Positions 1-10,391 of a DNA stretch of 64,000 nucleotides are shown here, piece after piece. The first letter of the stretch is position 1. Every line of letters starts with the position of its first letter. The notes under the pieces are model-generated. The model was given only the letters and a program-made list of their open reading frames with translations. It did no database searches and had not been told where the DNA came from. The position numbers and the translations under genes were made by a program. Source of the DNA: Cladopsammia gracilis (lineage: Eukaryota > Cnidaria > Anthozoa > Scleractinia > Dendrophylliidae). Where the stretch lies: contig JAJGOT010000256.1 of the NCBI GenBank assembly GCA_022457155.1, positions 653,501 through 717,500 of the forward strand. Direction: 5' to 3'.

Positions 1-274
1 CATCATCATCATCACTTTTATTTATACACGGATGAACATCAGGCTAATACACAAATAAGGCTAAATACATATTTCTATACTTCTAAATCATAAAATATTA
101 CACTCTATCTATTGTACTTACAATAATGTAAAGTTAAAAAATAAAATTAAAATTGAAACTAAAGCAGTAAGCTGTTGCCGCAAGCTAGTCAAGGATTTAG
201 CTTGTCTTATATTAGAGGGCAAATTGTTCCACAGGACAGCCCCGCTGTTAAGACATAACCGATTAACAAATTAT
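1..274 (-). mobile_element. 3' end of a CR1/L2-type LINE (fragment)
   Basis: Read on the minus strand, positions about 255-150 translate to a typical C-terminus of a non-LTR reverse transcriptase (GAVLWNNLPSNIRQAKSL, then RQQLTAL). An AT-rich 3' tail follows and ends in a short ATG/TGA microsatellite at positions 1-14, as CR1 and L2 elements often do. Everything upstream of the C-terminus is missing or displaced by the MITE at 275. The clade is a guess from the motif and the tail. Confidence 0.6.
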
Positions 275-400
275 TAGCCTGTTCCAGGCTCTCAGATAGT
301 GGGGGCGAGCGAAAAATGTCGGAGCAAGCGACACTCGTTTCTTTTTTCGCTATCAACATTTTTCGCTCGCCTCCACTATCTGAGAGCCTGGAACAGGCTA
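275..400. mobile_element. MITE with 9-bp target duplication (MULE-like)
   Basis: This is a near-perfect palindrome whose ends both read TAGCCTGTTCCAGGCTCTCA inward. The 9-bp direct repeat ACAAATTAT flanks it at 266-274 and 401-409. The host sequence is itself a short tandem duplicate, and the second copy at about 426-440 is an uninterrupted empty site. A 9-bp duplication fits Mutator-like elements; the superfamily is inferred. Confidence 0.75.
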
Positions 401-446
401 ACAAATTATAGAATTAGACATAGCCGATTAACAAATTATAGAATTA

Positions 447-622
447 CAGTTGACTCTTGATAACTCGAACCCTCGTTAACTCGAACCTCCGGCTAACTCG
501 AAGTTAATTCGTTTTTCCTTCAGGTGATTTTCTTACTAATTTTACCCTCGATAACTCAAACTTCTGATAACTCGAACCTTTTTCGATTTCCCTTGATGGT
601 TCGAGTTATCGGGATTCAACTG
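447..622. mobile_element. pogo/Tigger-like MITE
   Basis: The inverted ends read CAGTTGA.TC..GATAACTCGAAC and are flanked by TA on both sides (445-446 and 623-624). Inside, the motif TAACTCGAAC recurs several times. The CAGT start, TA duplication and subterminal repeats are typical of non-autonomous Tc1/mariner-pogo elements. Confidence 0.75.
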
Positions 623-707
623 TAGTACCTTGGCTCCAATGAGTGAGATGAATCTTGTGTTTTAACAATCAAAAGCTGTATTGTTTTCCCTTCACTCCAC
701 TCGCTAG

Positions 708-2671
708 ACAAGAAATTAACAAACAGAAGAGAAGGAACGATGAGCTTAACAGCCAGCTGAACGAGGAACGGCTGACACGAGAAGAGGTAACAATCCACAA
801 ACCTTTATTCCTGCTCCCGCCGAAACAGAAAAAAATTATCTAAGCTTATTCCCATGTTATATCGCCAAATGCCTCCAAATATACAACATAACTGGATAAA
901 AATATTCTATTGAGCAAAACAGAAGCAGTATTTTGGAGATAAAGTGTAGGATTGCAAGGATGGAAGTGGATTACAGTTCATCAAAATTGATTTCGTGACA
1001 GGCGGTCAAGAAATCAATATTGCCATTCTTAGGGAATTTTGAAATTTCAGCCATTATTTTGTCTCTTTTATAGTTACTATTTCTTTGCATTCTTGACTTT
1101 CGACGTTTTTTTTCTTCCTATTCCAAGATAAAAAAATAAACTTAAAGCAAGCTCCTAGCCATAATCATGAAAACATGATATATCAGCCGAAATAGAAAAT
1201 AACAAATAAGCTGATTAGATTTCATTAAAGTGGTCGCACTTTAGAGTCAGATGATTCAAAATTTAGAGCCATCATCCTTTGAAGTATAAACGCTTAAAAT
1301 GGTATCACAAATAGCTTTCATTTTAATTAATCAATAACTTTTCATTTTAATAAAAATTTTGAAAAATAATAACAAAATGCAGATAAGCATATATTTTAAA
1401 AGGGTCGATCTGCACTCGCGAACCTAGTCTATGAGGAAGCCCTTTTATTTGCGTTTCCTGTGTAACCTTGAAGCGACGAGTTACAGGCCGGCAAGAGGGA
1501 TGTTCCTCTTCCCATACCTTTCTCATACTCGCTGCTCGATGATACGACACTCGCGCGATTTCCAATTAGAAGATCCTGTTCGCAGGCTATATCAAATCTT
1601 CAACGACCCGTGTGTTTTTGCGGAATCAAAAGGCACTCGACTTGTTGTTTTGGGTTGTTTTTGCTGTACAAACATAAGGGTAGCGGAATTGGTGCCCAAA
1701 AGCTAAATGTGCCCTCTAATCTCTGGCTTAATTTCAATAGCTGACGTCCAAGCTCTCCGCGTCCAAGTCGTCTCATGAGAAACTTCAGAGTATGGTTGTC
1801 GACGCTGAAACTAGGGCAGATGCTGCCAGCTCTCAGGTAGGTAGTTGACGTTGCAGTGTTTCTTTCAAACGGAAATAACACAATGTTCCAACCAATCAGA
1901 ACACCAAGTGAAAACTGCAACCGGTGCCAAGCTGGAAAAACATGCAACAAGTGCCAAGCACGGGAAAACATGCATCCTGTGCCAAGCGTGTGAAAACATG
2001 CGAACGGTGCCAAGCGCGGGAAAACATACGACCGGTGCCAAGCGCGGGAAAGCGTACGACCGGTGCTAAGCGCGGAAAAACGTACGACCGGTGCCAAGCG
2101 TGGGAAAACATGGGAACGGTGCCAAGCGTGGGAAAACATGCGAACGCGGGAAAACGTGCGACTTGTGCCAAGCGCGGGAAAACAAACGACCGGTGCCAAA
2201 CGCGGGAAAACGTGCGATTTGTGCCAAGCGCGGGAAAACATGCGGCCTGTGCGAAATGTGGGGACGATATATGATTTACTTGACTTTGAAGTCATGGTAT
2301 GTTATTGCCTACTTAAGTCAGTGAAAGGTTATAATAATTTTGGAACTAATAACGCTATCATTTTCTATTGTCAGGTGACAACACTCCTCAATCGCGAGAG
2401 GCAACTTTTACAGGAAAGAAAACTGATAAACCGAGAGTTCGAGCGACTAAAACTTGAAAATAGTCGACCTGGGTCCAACAGAATCCGTGAACCGCCTCAA
2501 CGACTCTCTGACCTGCTGAGCACGGCGAGCGCGGGCGCAGCTATGCGTGAGCCCGCAGTTCGACTGGACCTAATGTCTCCAAGAGATGATGGCGGTTACT
2601 CACGAGAATTTGATGGGATTGGTTCACGAACATTTTTCGACGGAATTTCAAAAGATAGAGTTATACTTTAA
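708..2671 (+). CDS. Coiled-coil protein, last two exons (partial gene)
   Basis: Two exons are visible. Exon 708-786 follows a pyrimidine tract and TAG, begins with the third base of a codon, and ends in GAG before GT (787). The last exon is 2375-2671, after TTGTCAG, and ends in TAA. The phases match: exon 708-786 ends on a full codon and the last exon starts GTG ACA. Together they code about 124 residues. The first part is highly charged with heptad spacing (Q, E, K, R, L rich, for example RRNDELNSQLNEERLTREE), which indicates a coiled coil. It is followed by a serine/arginine-rich, less structured tail. The 5' part of the gene lies left of the window or was not recognised. The 1588-bp intron holds a dispersed repeat and a 28-bp minisatellite. 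I do not recognise the family. Confidence 0.6.
848..1187 (+). repeat. Dispersed repeat family A, copy 1
   Basis: This stretch of about 340 bp shares landmarks with other parts of the window: GATTGCAAGGATGGAAGTGGAT, then TGACAGGCGGTCAAGAAATCA, a block rich in TTTGTCTC and ATTTCTTTGC, and an end near CATAATCATGAAAACA. Related copies are at 9325-9585, 17232-17566, 19484-19622, 31952-32282 and 55544-55858. No coding capacity was seen. It sits in the intron of the coiled-coil gene. Confidence 0.7.
1925..2255. repeat. 28-bp minisatellite in an intron
   Basis: About 11 tandem units of 28 bp share the core GGTGCCAAGCGCGGGAAAAC. The unit contains no stop codon in several frames. Because 28 is not a multiple of three, long open frames appear on both strands here; I regard these as by-products of the repeat. 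Confidence 0.9.
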
Positions 2672-2809
2672 CAATACGGATCTGTTTAGCTTCGTGATCC
2701 CGAACGTGTCCATTATAGCGTGGGTGGATTGTGTTAAGAAATTCGTCCGCCATATCAATATGCTATTTTTGTACAGAAAGATGGAGACCATCAAAAGAGC
2801 ACACGACAA

Positions 2810-2815
2810 AATAAA
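2810..2815 (+). terminator. Poly(A) signal AATAAA of the coiled-coil gene
   Basis: A canonical AATAAA lies about 140 bp after the TAA at 2669-2671, on the same strand. Confidence 0.5.
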
Positions 2816-2829
2816 GCAGCCGATCAGTT

Positions 2830-3262
2830 CACCAGCTTTATAACAACGTAAATCATACATTCTCAGGATTATCAAAGCTTATGGATTGCTTGTTCCAATG
2901 GCTGCACATTGCAACAACTTGGTAAAAAAAAAAAACGAAAAAAAAAAGAGTTTATAAAAGCTTTGTGTGCGTTAAAAGGCAGCTTTCATAATGCGTCATT
3001 TGTTTTGCCGCTCAAAACAGAAATAGTGAAGTTTCCTTTTTACTAAAATCGGACAATACATATACACCGCGGAAATGCTTGCTGACATTATTATAATTTC
3101 ATTTAATATTACGTTTGTGAACAATACAAATATTTATATTTTGTTACACAATACTACCGCGTGGCATCTAATTTTCTAATTAATCTAATTTTCGCGAATT
3201 TCGCGGGTGTTAACGATATAAATTCCAGCGAAAAAAAAAACATTCGCGAAAATTTTCTCCAT
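2830..3262. other. AT-rich intergenic sequence, no gene seen
   Basis: The stretch has short poly(A) runs (2926-2946) and no ORF, RNA gene or inverted repeat that I can support. Confidence 0.5.
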
Positions 3263-3265
3263 TAA

Positions 3266-3644
3266 GGCCCCGTCCACACTAATGCGTTTTTGAAAACGGG
3301 GAACCAAAAACGGATAAAAAGATTTCCGTCCACACTAGAGCTGAAAAGCGGTGATCCAAAGATGCGTTTTCATCACCAGGCTCTACTCGGACGTTTTTCT
3401 GTTCAATACGCATGCTCCAATAGCGTCAGCAATACTATGCGTTACTAGTTGTGACGTAAGCGTTTTTGAAAAGCTCCGTTTTTGCCGTCCACACTAAAAC
3501 GATAGACCTGCGTTTTCAAAAGTCTCCACTTTGAAAAGCGTTTTCGAAAACCTCCGTTTTCATGGATTTCATTCTCCGTTTTTAATCGTTTATAAAAAAA
3601 AAGTATGCGTTTTCAAACGAAAACGCATTAGTGTGGACGGGGCC
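3266..3644. mobile_element. PIF/Harbinger-type MITE (GGCCCCGTCCACACTAATGCG ends)
   Basis: The inverted ends GGCCCCGTCCACACTAATGC / GCATTAGTGTGGACGGGGCC are flanked by TAA at 3263-3265 and 3645-3647. The interior repeats GCGTTTTCAAA-like blocks on both strands. A 3-bp TWA duplication with G-rich ends is typical of PIF/Harbinger. Confidence 0.8.
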
Positions 3645-3930
3645 TAATTGAGATCGATGAATTGGCTGATCCCACAAATGACAGCTGTTTATAAACTTCG
3701 TATTTCTCCAGTACAAGTATTTGCCCTTCCCACATGGCAAACGAAATCGTACTTACCATAGCGGTTGAATTGTAATCCAAGAACCCGGGAGTCGTTCCTT
3801 TCAAATGGTAGTCTGAATAACGTTATCAAAAATTTGCATTATAAATAAAAACTAATTCTTGAATGCTCGGTTTGGTTTCGTGGCAGTTTTAGATAACATT
3901 GTTATGCTCATAACAGAGTGATTTTCGTGT

Positions 3931-4281
3931 GGTCAGCATTAGATCCTAGCTATCCGCCTAAACCACCTCGGACACTTGTTGAGAATTATATAACGTAATG
4001 TCGACACTTAGAATTTTATTTTCAACAAATGTGTTGAAACAAGTGTAAAAAAAGAAAATCTAAAATCCCCACTCAGGATTAAACCTGTGACCTCAGCTAG
4101 GCTTAGGCTAACATAGCCTACCGTACCAGAGTACCACCTGGCTTTTCGGGTTGTTTAGGCCTAAATTTAACTGTATAAATTGCTAACCCCAACCCCAACT
4201 GAAAGCTAACCAGTTACTCCGTTATATAAGTTTCAATAAGGTGTCCGAGGTGGTTTAGGCGGATGGGATCTTATGCTAACC
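3931..4281. mobile_element. MITE with perfect 9-bp target duplication
   Basis: The ends are inverted copies of GGT(C/T)AGCAT(T/A)AGATCC followed by ATCCGCCTAAACCACCTCGG. The 9-bp direct repeat TTTTCGTGT flanks the element at 3922-3930 and 4282-4290. A tRNA-like segment lies inside. Confidence 0.75.
4058..4146 (-). other. tRNA-like (SINE or pseudo-tRNA) segment inside a MITE
   Basis: On the minus strand there is a degenerate A box (about GTGGTACTCTGGTACGGTAGG), then a stem-like middle part, then a T-arm-like GGTTTAATCC. It is too degraded to call a functional tRNA or to assign an amino acid. Confidence 0.35.
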
Positions 4282-5048
4282 TTTTCGTGTGACCTTGAAA
4301 AATCATGGTTTCCCTGAGTGTTCGGGATTTGATTCATCCCCCAGTAATTGAAATGATCAAAACAAGCTTTTCTCGTTTTCCCGCCTAAAATATCCCTAAT
4401 ATGGAACTGGAGCCTTGTTCGATTGACCTATCAGAATGCTGATAAGCGAGTGACGTCAAAGAATAGCTAATTTTTAGCTCGCAATACACACTTACGACGT
4501 AAGCAAGAAAGCGAGGCCTAAGGGCCACCAAACTTACCGCAAACTTCAAAAAAAGTAAATATGGCAGCGGAAACAAGAGCGATATGTGATTTAGAGATTA
4601 AAAATTAACCCCAGAAGATATTCCTGGAGCAGATATAGTAAATATAAGTCAGTTGAAAAGTGGACGGCGGAAAAACTAACCTTCGGTAAGGATCCTTCGG
4701 AAATGTATGAAACGTCAAGTCTTTCCTATTATCGGAGCGATTATTACAAAGTGCAGGGACGTAACATTTGTCAGAGAATTTTTATCGTAGTTATAGGCTG
4801 CGCTTCTGCCTTTTTAATTGCGATGTGGCCCTTAGGCCTCGCTTTCATGCTTACGTCGTAAGTGTGTATCCGTTCGATTTGCTTTCCGTGTTCGCTAAAC
4901 CAACCAAAAGCCGTTCGCTAAACCAATCTAATTGCTTTTTAGCTTTCTTCCAATTCGTTTGTTGTTTTGATGATTGTGTTCACGTGTAATCATTTCAAGG
5001 TCATACGAAAATTGTCCAAATAAATTAATGTCATTGTTTTCCTTCGTA

Positions 5049-5194
5049 CAGTGCAACCCCGATAAAACGAAGTGCCAAGGGACTTGGAAAATGTGTTCGC
5101 TTTACCAGGGTTCTTTTTCGTACCTTTCACTATAACTGGGCTGAAAGCGTATCGTTCGTTATACCGGGGTCTTCGTTATATCGGGGTACCACTG
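5049..5194. mobile_element. pogo/Tigger-like MITE
   Basis: The ends CAGTGCAACCCCGATA / TATCGGGGTACCACTG are inverted, with TA on the left (5047-5048). The right target base has changed. The interior repeats CGTT/AACG motifs related to the ends. Confidence 0.65.
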
Positions 5195-5263
5195 TTGCTG
5201 CTAAGTGCTTTCCGGAACGCGTTCAAACGTGCACACCGACGTATTCAGCCTTAGTTGCAGTTT

Positions 5264-6500
5264 TTAATATATATAGATAGCCCAAGCCTAACAGCGTCGC
5301 ACTTTGAACAAGCTTAATTAAGGTGAAACTTAACCAAGGTGAAACTTAACTAAGGTGAAAGGTTGGAAGCACAAGAATTAAGATTGACGAACGGGCCATT
5401 TTCAATTTTAGCAATTCTCAAAAACAGTATTACGCGACTGTCTGCACAGTACATTTTTATAGACCGTACAAAAGTTCACAAAAACAACTTTTCTCTGTCT
5501 AGAATAACTAGTACCACTAGTTTCCGAATAAAATACAGTTTTTGTTTGTCAAAAATTGCCCGAGAAACTGATTTGAAAATCAAAAATTGCAAAAATACAC
5601 AAACATATTTGCATAAGGCAATACGAGTGAAGATAGAACTGTACTATAAAATCAAAGTCTTGTTTTGTTTACATAAAATCGCTTTTCAAACTATCTAATG
5701 AATGAACAAACACATAAAAATGGACAACACAATCTTATTTCGAAAAAATTTATTCAAATCTCCATTAGTTTACGTTTAAAAACAAAACGCGTACCATTTA
5801 AGCTTAATTATAGCTCATCGAGTTCAAGCTTTCTTCGATGAAATTCAAGAGATCGATACAACTGAATTTAAGCACGTTTTAAAATCAATTCTCCAAAACT
5901 AACAATAACACCAATAAAAAGTCACTCACAGATTGATATCAACATAAATTCTCATCGAAAACTTAATCTGTTTTACCTTTAAGTCCCTCGCTTGCTTGGT
6001 TCTGAAATCCGTAGAAAACAAATATCTCCCGCATTGATAAAAACGTAATGCATGAAGTTCCTCGAAGCAAGATTTCATTCCTGAAAGCTCGTCTTTTTCC
6101 ACTAAAGCGGCTTCTGAGTATCCCTTAATTAGTATCCTTGTCTTGAGTAGCAAACCGCGAAATATTAAGGGAAATAACGCCTTTAATTTCAACGGTTTTC
6201 TCCGCTTAGTAAATTCACAGCAAAAAATCAGTGTTTTTCTAGCTGACGTGACATTCGGCCGTGTAACCGCGCGAAAAACAAAGCCTCGCTTTGGTTTCAA
6301 CATGACGTCGTAAGCGCATGTTTTGCGACGTCATACGCGCCCGCGAGCTAGTCCTGCGCGACGGCGGCGGCGGTGGTCGGGCACACGCGCGCCCGCGAAA
6401 CATTCCGCTAGCCATGACCATGAAAAATGACGGGCATGGTTCTATGAGTATGGAGCTGCGCAGCCAGGCCTTCGGCCTGGCAAGTGCTCCGCTATAATTG
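5264..6500 (-). repeat. 1.2-kb dispersed repeat, copy 1 (inverted relative to 35070-36320)
   Basis: Long stretches match the reverse complement of 35070-36320. These include the segment with GACAACACAATCTT and AAATTTATTCAAATCTCCAT (5730-5765), the segment matching GCGGTTTGCTACTCAAGACA, and a CpG-rich end with AGCGGAATGTTTCGCGGGCG. The CpG-rich end and a following AAAG/GTAAAA boundary look like the promoter and first exon of a mobile element or gene fragment. It lacks the 120-bp insertion present in the other copy. No intact protein is seen. Confidence 0.7.
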
Positions 6501-7108
6501 GATTTTAACGCAAAACAAATTAAGACCGTCCGGATCGTGTAACCCTTTAAAGACCAGAGGTCCACTGATGCTGTTCGTAGACAAATGAAAGATCTTGGAA
6601 CGAAAAACGACACTGATTTGCAACCAGTGTAAAATAGTCCAAAAATTGGCGACAGAGTAAAGTTACCGGAAGAAAGGCATCCTTTGGTAACAAATCAATG
6701 CGTTGTTTACACTTTTAAATGTGATCAGTGTGATGATAAGCGCCATCTTCATCAGCGCATTGATGAACATACCCTGTTTAAAGTGAAGACTTAATTGGTA
6801 AATATAGATACTCCGTTGTTGGAAAACACATGATAGACCACGGAATCAAGAACCCTGAGCTGACTACAATGTTTTCCGTTTTAAAGAAAAGCCATGGAAA
6901 ACTGGATTATTTAATCCACGAAATGTTGTTTATTCGCGAAAAGAAAACCCACGCTGAATACGCAGTCAGACTCAATTCGTGCTAAAGTATTTGTTTAACA
7001 TTCTTTAGCACCGGTACGTTCAATCATCGTCACCTTTGACCAGTGATTATAAATTCTATAACAAGTTTTGACGCTTTGAACACAGTAGTATAAATTAACT
7101 CCACTTGA
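6501..7108. other. Intergenic sequence, no gene recognised
   Basis: There are short open frames only, without splice context or recognisable domains. One stretch (6840-6960) has a protein-like look but is interrupted. Confidence 0.4.
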
Positions 7109-7260
7109 ACAGTAACAGTACAAGTTTTGACAAAGTTTAAAAGAAAATTGTAGGTGGGGTTCAGAGCCACCTTAAATTTTCGAAAATTGAAGGTGGCTCT
7201 GAACGCTACCTACAGAATTTTTTTAAACTTTGCCAAAAGTTGCATGTTATCCTACTGATA
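7109..7260. mobile_element. Palindromic MITE
   Basis: The arms run from CAGTAACAGTACAAGTTTTG through GGTTCAGAGCCACCTT and back, with the centre near 7178-7186 (AATTTTCGAAAATT). The whole unit can form one long hairpin. I could not settle the target duplication. Confidence 0.65.
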
Positions 7261-7654
7261 AAAATTCTACAATAAAAACACCGTTCACCGAGTCATTTTT
7301 GAGTTATTAACACTTAAAGCTAAAATCAAGGGTGTTTTCAGCAGGTTATACTGTTGCTGTAGTAGCATATTGTGTCACAAAAATGATAACAACGTGTTCA
7401 CCAATCATTGAACATTCGTTTAATATCCTGATTGTAGCATCAACTGATAAAGAGTGGTTATAATGACCCATCAAATTCTAAGTCTTGAAAAGTGCTGGAA
7501 ACTATTGGGAGCCACCTTAAAAAAATGGCGTTTTCGCTGTGATTTTAATGATCAAATCGGGGGTCTGGGGACGAGTTTTAAAATTAGAGGCAAATGTCAT
7601 CCAATTTTTTGCCATGTTTAATTTTTAGTTTCCTCTTACTTAAAGACCTGTTAC

Positions 7655-7687
7655 CTTGACCGTCCTAGAGGCTCCAGGACGGTCAAG
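7655..7687. repeat. Short perfect hairpin
   Basis: CTTGACCGTCCT and AGGACGGTCAAG are inverted around a 9-base loop. It lies about 200 bp 3' of the tRNA-Ser gene, and I cannot assign it a role. Confidence 0.4.
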
Positions 7688-7879
7688 AAACAACGCATGG
7701 TCAAATAAAGTTCCATACAATGATACAAATCCCTATATTTTGCCACAAGGTGATCATCCTCGCTCTCGGGGTTTTTCCCTTTCAGCATTTGGAGGGGGGG
7801 AAAAGACCCTGGCATCAGCCGGTCACGTGCCCAACATAAATATTTCATGGAGCAGTAAACGAAAAAAAAAAAGAGAAAG

Positions 7880-7884
7880 AAAAA
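7880..7884 (-). terminator. Pol III terminator of tRNA-Ser
   Basis: Five T residues on the minus strand start 8 nt after the tRNA 3' end. A run of 11 T follows at 7872-7862 as a back-up. Confidence 0.65.
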
Positions 7885-7891
7885 CTAAGAA

Positions 7892-7973
7892 CGACGAGGA
7901 TGGGATTCGAACCCACGCGTGCAGAGCACATTGGATTAGCAGTCCAACGCCTTAACCACTCGGCCACCTCGTC
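7892..7973 (-). tRNA. tRNA-Ser(GCT)
   Basis: The 82-nt minus-strand sequence has an acceptor stem GACGAGG/CCTCGTC with G at the discriminator position. The A box is TGGCCGAGTGGTTAAGGC, the anticodon is GCT inside GGACTGCTAATCC, and the long variable arm is TGTGCTCTGCAC, as in class II tRNAs. The B box is GGGTTCGAATCCC. There is no intron and CCA is not encoded. It decodes AGC/AGU serine codons. All stems pair, so it is probably functional. Confidence 0.97.
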
Positions 7974-7980
7974 TCCTATA

Positions 7981-8924
7981 GTCTACCTATACTCAAAGCA
8001 TATAAATTAATGGTTAATATTACAACAGACAGTTTTCAGCAAATCCTTCGTTATTCAGTTGTTCGCCTTTTAAAGCCACTGTGAACTTCTTTAAATTCAA
8101 GCTTATTAACTTTGTTTTTGTGTGAATCTCAAGGAAAATTATTATAAATTTTATTGTTTAACTGATTGCTACATTACTCTTGGATAAATTGGATTCATAA
8201 TCTCAACATTGCCGACTTCACTCTCGCCCTCAAAGGTCACAAGAATTTAGGATTTATTCACTTAATGGAAATAATTATAAAGAATTGACGAAAGCTGCAG
8301 ACGCTCAATGCGTCTTAATAAAAAAATATTTAATTTGTAACTCAGATGGAAAGAGGAATCGAAAGTGGTCATTCACAAGTTTGAGCAAACAACGAGTTAA
8401 CGAGTTAAGGTAAAAGAAAATTTTTTGGCCTTGTTTATTCTTTTAAAAAATTCTAAAGCTTGATTTCCCCACTTACAGTTTTAGTTAATGTCTTTCGCCT
8501 AGCTTTGGATACTTGCAAAGTCGATGACGATTTCCATGGTAACCAAACCTTAACTTGGTAACACATTTACCGCTTTTGCAATTTGCATTCTATGGAAAAC
8601 ATTTGCAAACATTTAATTAGTTTTTGAACATTTGTGAACAGTCGAAGATTTAAAAAAAGGTTTTTAAGAAAAGAGAAATACTTTGCTTACATTATTAAGC
8701 GCCACTCACACGGACAATTTCAAGCGATTTTCGCTGCAGACTGCAAATCGCTGGTCTAAAGTACTTGCAATTTTTGCTATGATTTGACAGCAATTTGCTT
8801 GCGGTCGTAATGCGATGGGAGCGGAGCCATGCGATGTTAGCCCAATCCGAGGTCGCTCGCACTTAGCTAGAGCTAGCGACCTTAAACCGTCTGAGAATCA
8901 TGCTACGTTTACGACTTGAGCAAA
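7981..8924. other. Intergenic sequence, no gene recognised
   Basis: It is AT-rich. Positions 8700-8880 contain a half of what may be a Harbinger-type MITE (GCGCCACTCACACGGACAAT, then CAAGCGATTTTCGC), but the opposite end was not found. Confidence 0.4.
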
Positions 8925-9015
8925 AGTCTCCGGATTCGTAAAAGTTTCCGGATTCGTAAATGTCTCCGGATTCGTAAAAGTCTCCAGATTCGTAAATGTC
9001 TCCGGATTCGTCCTA
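8925..9015. repeat. 17-18-bp tandem repeat (CTCCGGATTCGTAAA)
   Basis: Five units of about 17-18 bp, core TCTCCGGATTCGTAAA, stand in tandem. The same CCGGATTC word recurs in the related region 21990-22170. Confidence 0.85.
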
Positions 9016-9024
9016 TGCAGATTA

Positions 9025-9245
9025 TTCGGATTCGTTAAGCGTTTACGTAACAAGGTATTCAGATTCCTAAATAGACTACACTGAACTATGAATTCGGACA
9101 AAAAATGGTTGCGTCGTAAGGCAAGTCCACAAAAATTTGAAAAAAAATTGTTCATTTTGGACAGAAAGTGGAAATTTCACTCGGGAGTACTCCACCCAGT
9201 TTTCTTTAGAAAATGAAGATAAAAAGTCGCAATTATGATAAATAG
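9025..9245. repeat. Dispersed repeat related to 21750-21960
   Basis: Words such as CAGTATTCGGATTCCTAAATAG, TGGTTGCGT and CTTGGGAGTACTTCCCGCAG occur in both regions, in the same order and orientation. Both copies sit next to CCGGATTC-rich sequence, so this is probably one diverged transposon family. Confidence 0.6.
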
Positions 9246-9324
9246 GATGATGTCAGATGTTTTTTCGTTTATTCGTCAACAAATAAGTTAACCAATATAC
9301 GAAATTAAGTAGATATCAGTACAC

Positions 9325-9395
9325 ACGTAAGATAAAATAGATCGCCTGTCACGAAATCAAATTTGATGGACTGCAATCTACTTCAATCCTTGCAA
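9325..9395 (-). repeat. Dispersed repeat family A, split copy (left part)
   Basis: It matches family A up to CTTCAATCCTTGCAATCCT. The family then resumes after the MITE with ACTTTATCTCCAAACT at 9559-9575, so the MITE landed inside a family A copy. Confidence 0.65.
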
Positions 9396-9557
9396 TCCTG
9401 GGGCCGGATTCACGAAGCCCTCGTAAGTTAAGACATATCCTAAGTATTGTTTCCTAACAATAGTCTATTGTCATTCCAACAATAGTCTATTGTTAGGAAA
9501 CAATACTTATTATATGTCTTAACTTAGGAGAGCTTATTCGTGAATCCGGCCCCAGGA
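9396..9557. mobile_element. Palindromic MITE inside a family A repeat
   Basis: Inverted ends CCTGGGGCCGGATTCACG / CGTGAATCCGGCCCCAGG enclose an inner palindrome around TATTGTTTCCTAACAATAGT. The interrupted family A sequence on both sides shows it as an insertion. Confidence 0.75.
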
Positions 9558-9575
9558 CTTTATCTCCAAACTTCT

Positions 9576-10391
9576 AAGTGGTCTGTTCGTAAATCTGGGT
9601 AGCCTGTGGTCTGTATAGACCCGTATAAGAGGCTGGTATATAGGAAGATGCAGCAAAGGGATTGTCCAAAAACATAAAAACAGTTGGTCTTGAAATAAAG
9701 CTCCAGAGGACAACCTTTCAGCCGATGCAAGGGCATTATACTCCAATATACCAGCAAGCTAGAGGCGGGTTTATTTATTTCAACTCTCAGCTTAGTTTCC
9801 CAAATACATTTTCTGGAGGTTTTCTGGCACCGCCTTGTCTTGTATTGAGCTCAGTCATTGTTTCTATTGAGTTCAGTTATATTTACATGTTTAAAGCTTT
9901 TGAGCGATTATGTTTTCTTTATGACGCTCAGTTATATTTTCTTTTAAACTCAGTTACGTTTACCAGGTCATTTTAGCAAGGACATTGTTGATCGCATTTT
10001 TGTATTCTACGATTGCTAAAGTTTAAATTACCGTAAATCCTCTATTAAACCCAATCTCTCAAATAAACCGCACTCTCCTGAATAAGCCTCTCTGCCTCCG
10101 TTTGGAGCAAGACTGATTTATTAATCCCCCCTTCCCCTCTCCCCTCATGTCCCTTCACAACCAAAACCATAAACTACAAACTGTATCACGGCCGGGGGGG
10201 GGGGTACATTTCTACCGTACCAATTCGGGCACAAATTCGTATACAGTACTCGAGTACTGGTGGGGAGTCTGTGGAGTAAAATGCCTGGGAGAGGAGAGGG
10301 TCCTAAGGGTGTTTCGCATTCACGAGTTGGCTCATGGGAGCCTTTGATTTCCGTTTTGGTTCCTCGAACTATCGTAGTTTTTGCTTGTAGT
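9576..10391. other. Intergenic sequence, no gene recognised
   Basis: It has a G-run at 10192-10204 and pyrimidine-rich tracts near 10120-10140. No supported gene. Confidence 0.4.

Noticed and set aside
1600..2295. 231-codon minus-strand open frame over the 28-bp array
   Set aside because: It exists because the repeat unit lacks stops; the text is a repeat of the same few residues and lies in an intron on the opposite strand.
5926..6613. Two minus-strand frames of about 125 codons in the 1.2-kb repeat
   Set aside because: They are not conserved in the other copy (35070-36320), where the reading frames are broken; CpG-rich repeat text explains them.
8925..9015. Short tandem array as a CRISPR
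   Set aside because: Units of 17-18 bp stand head to tail without spacers.
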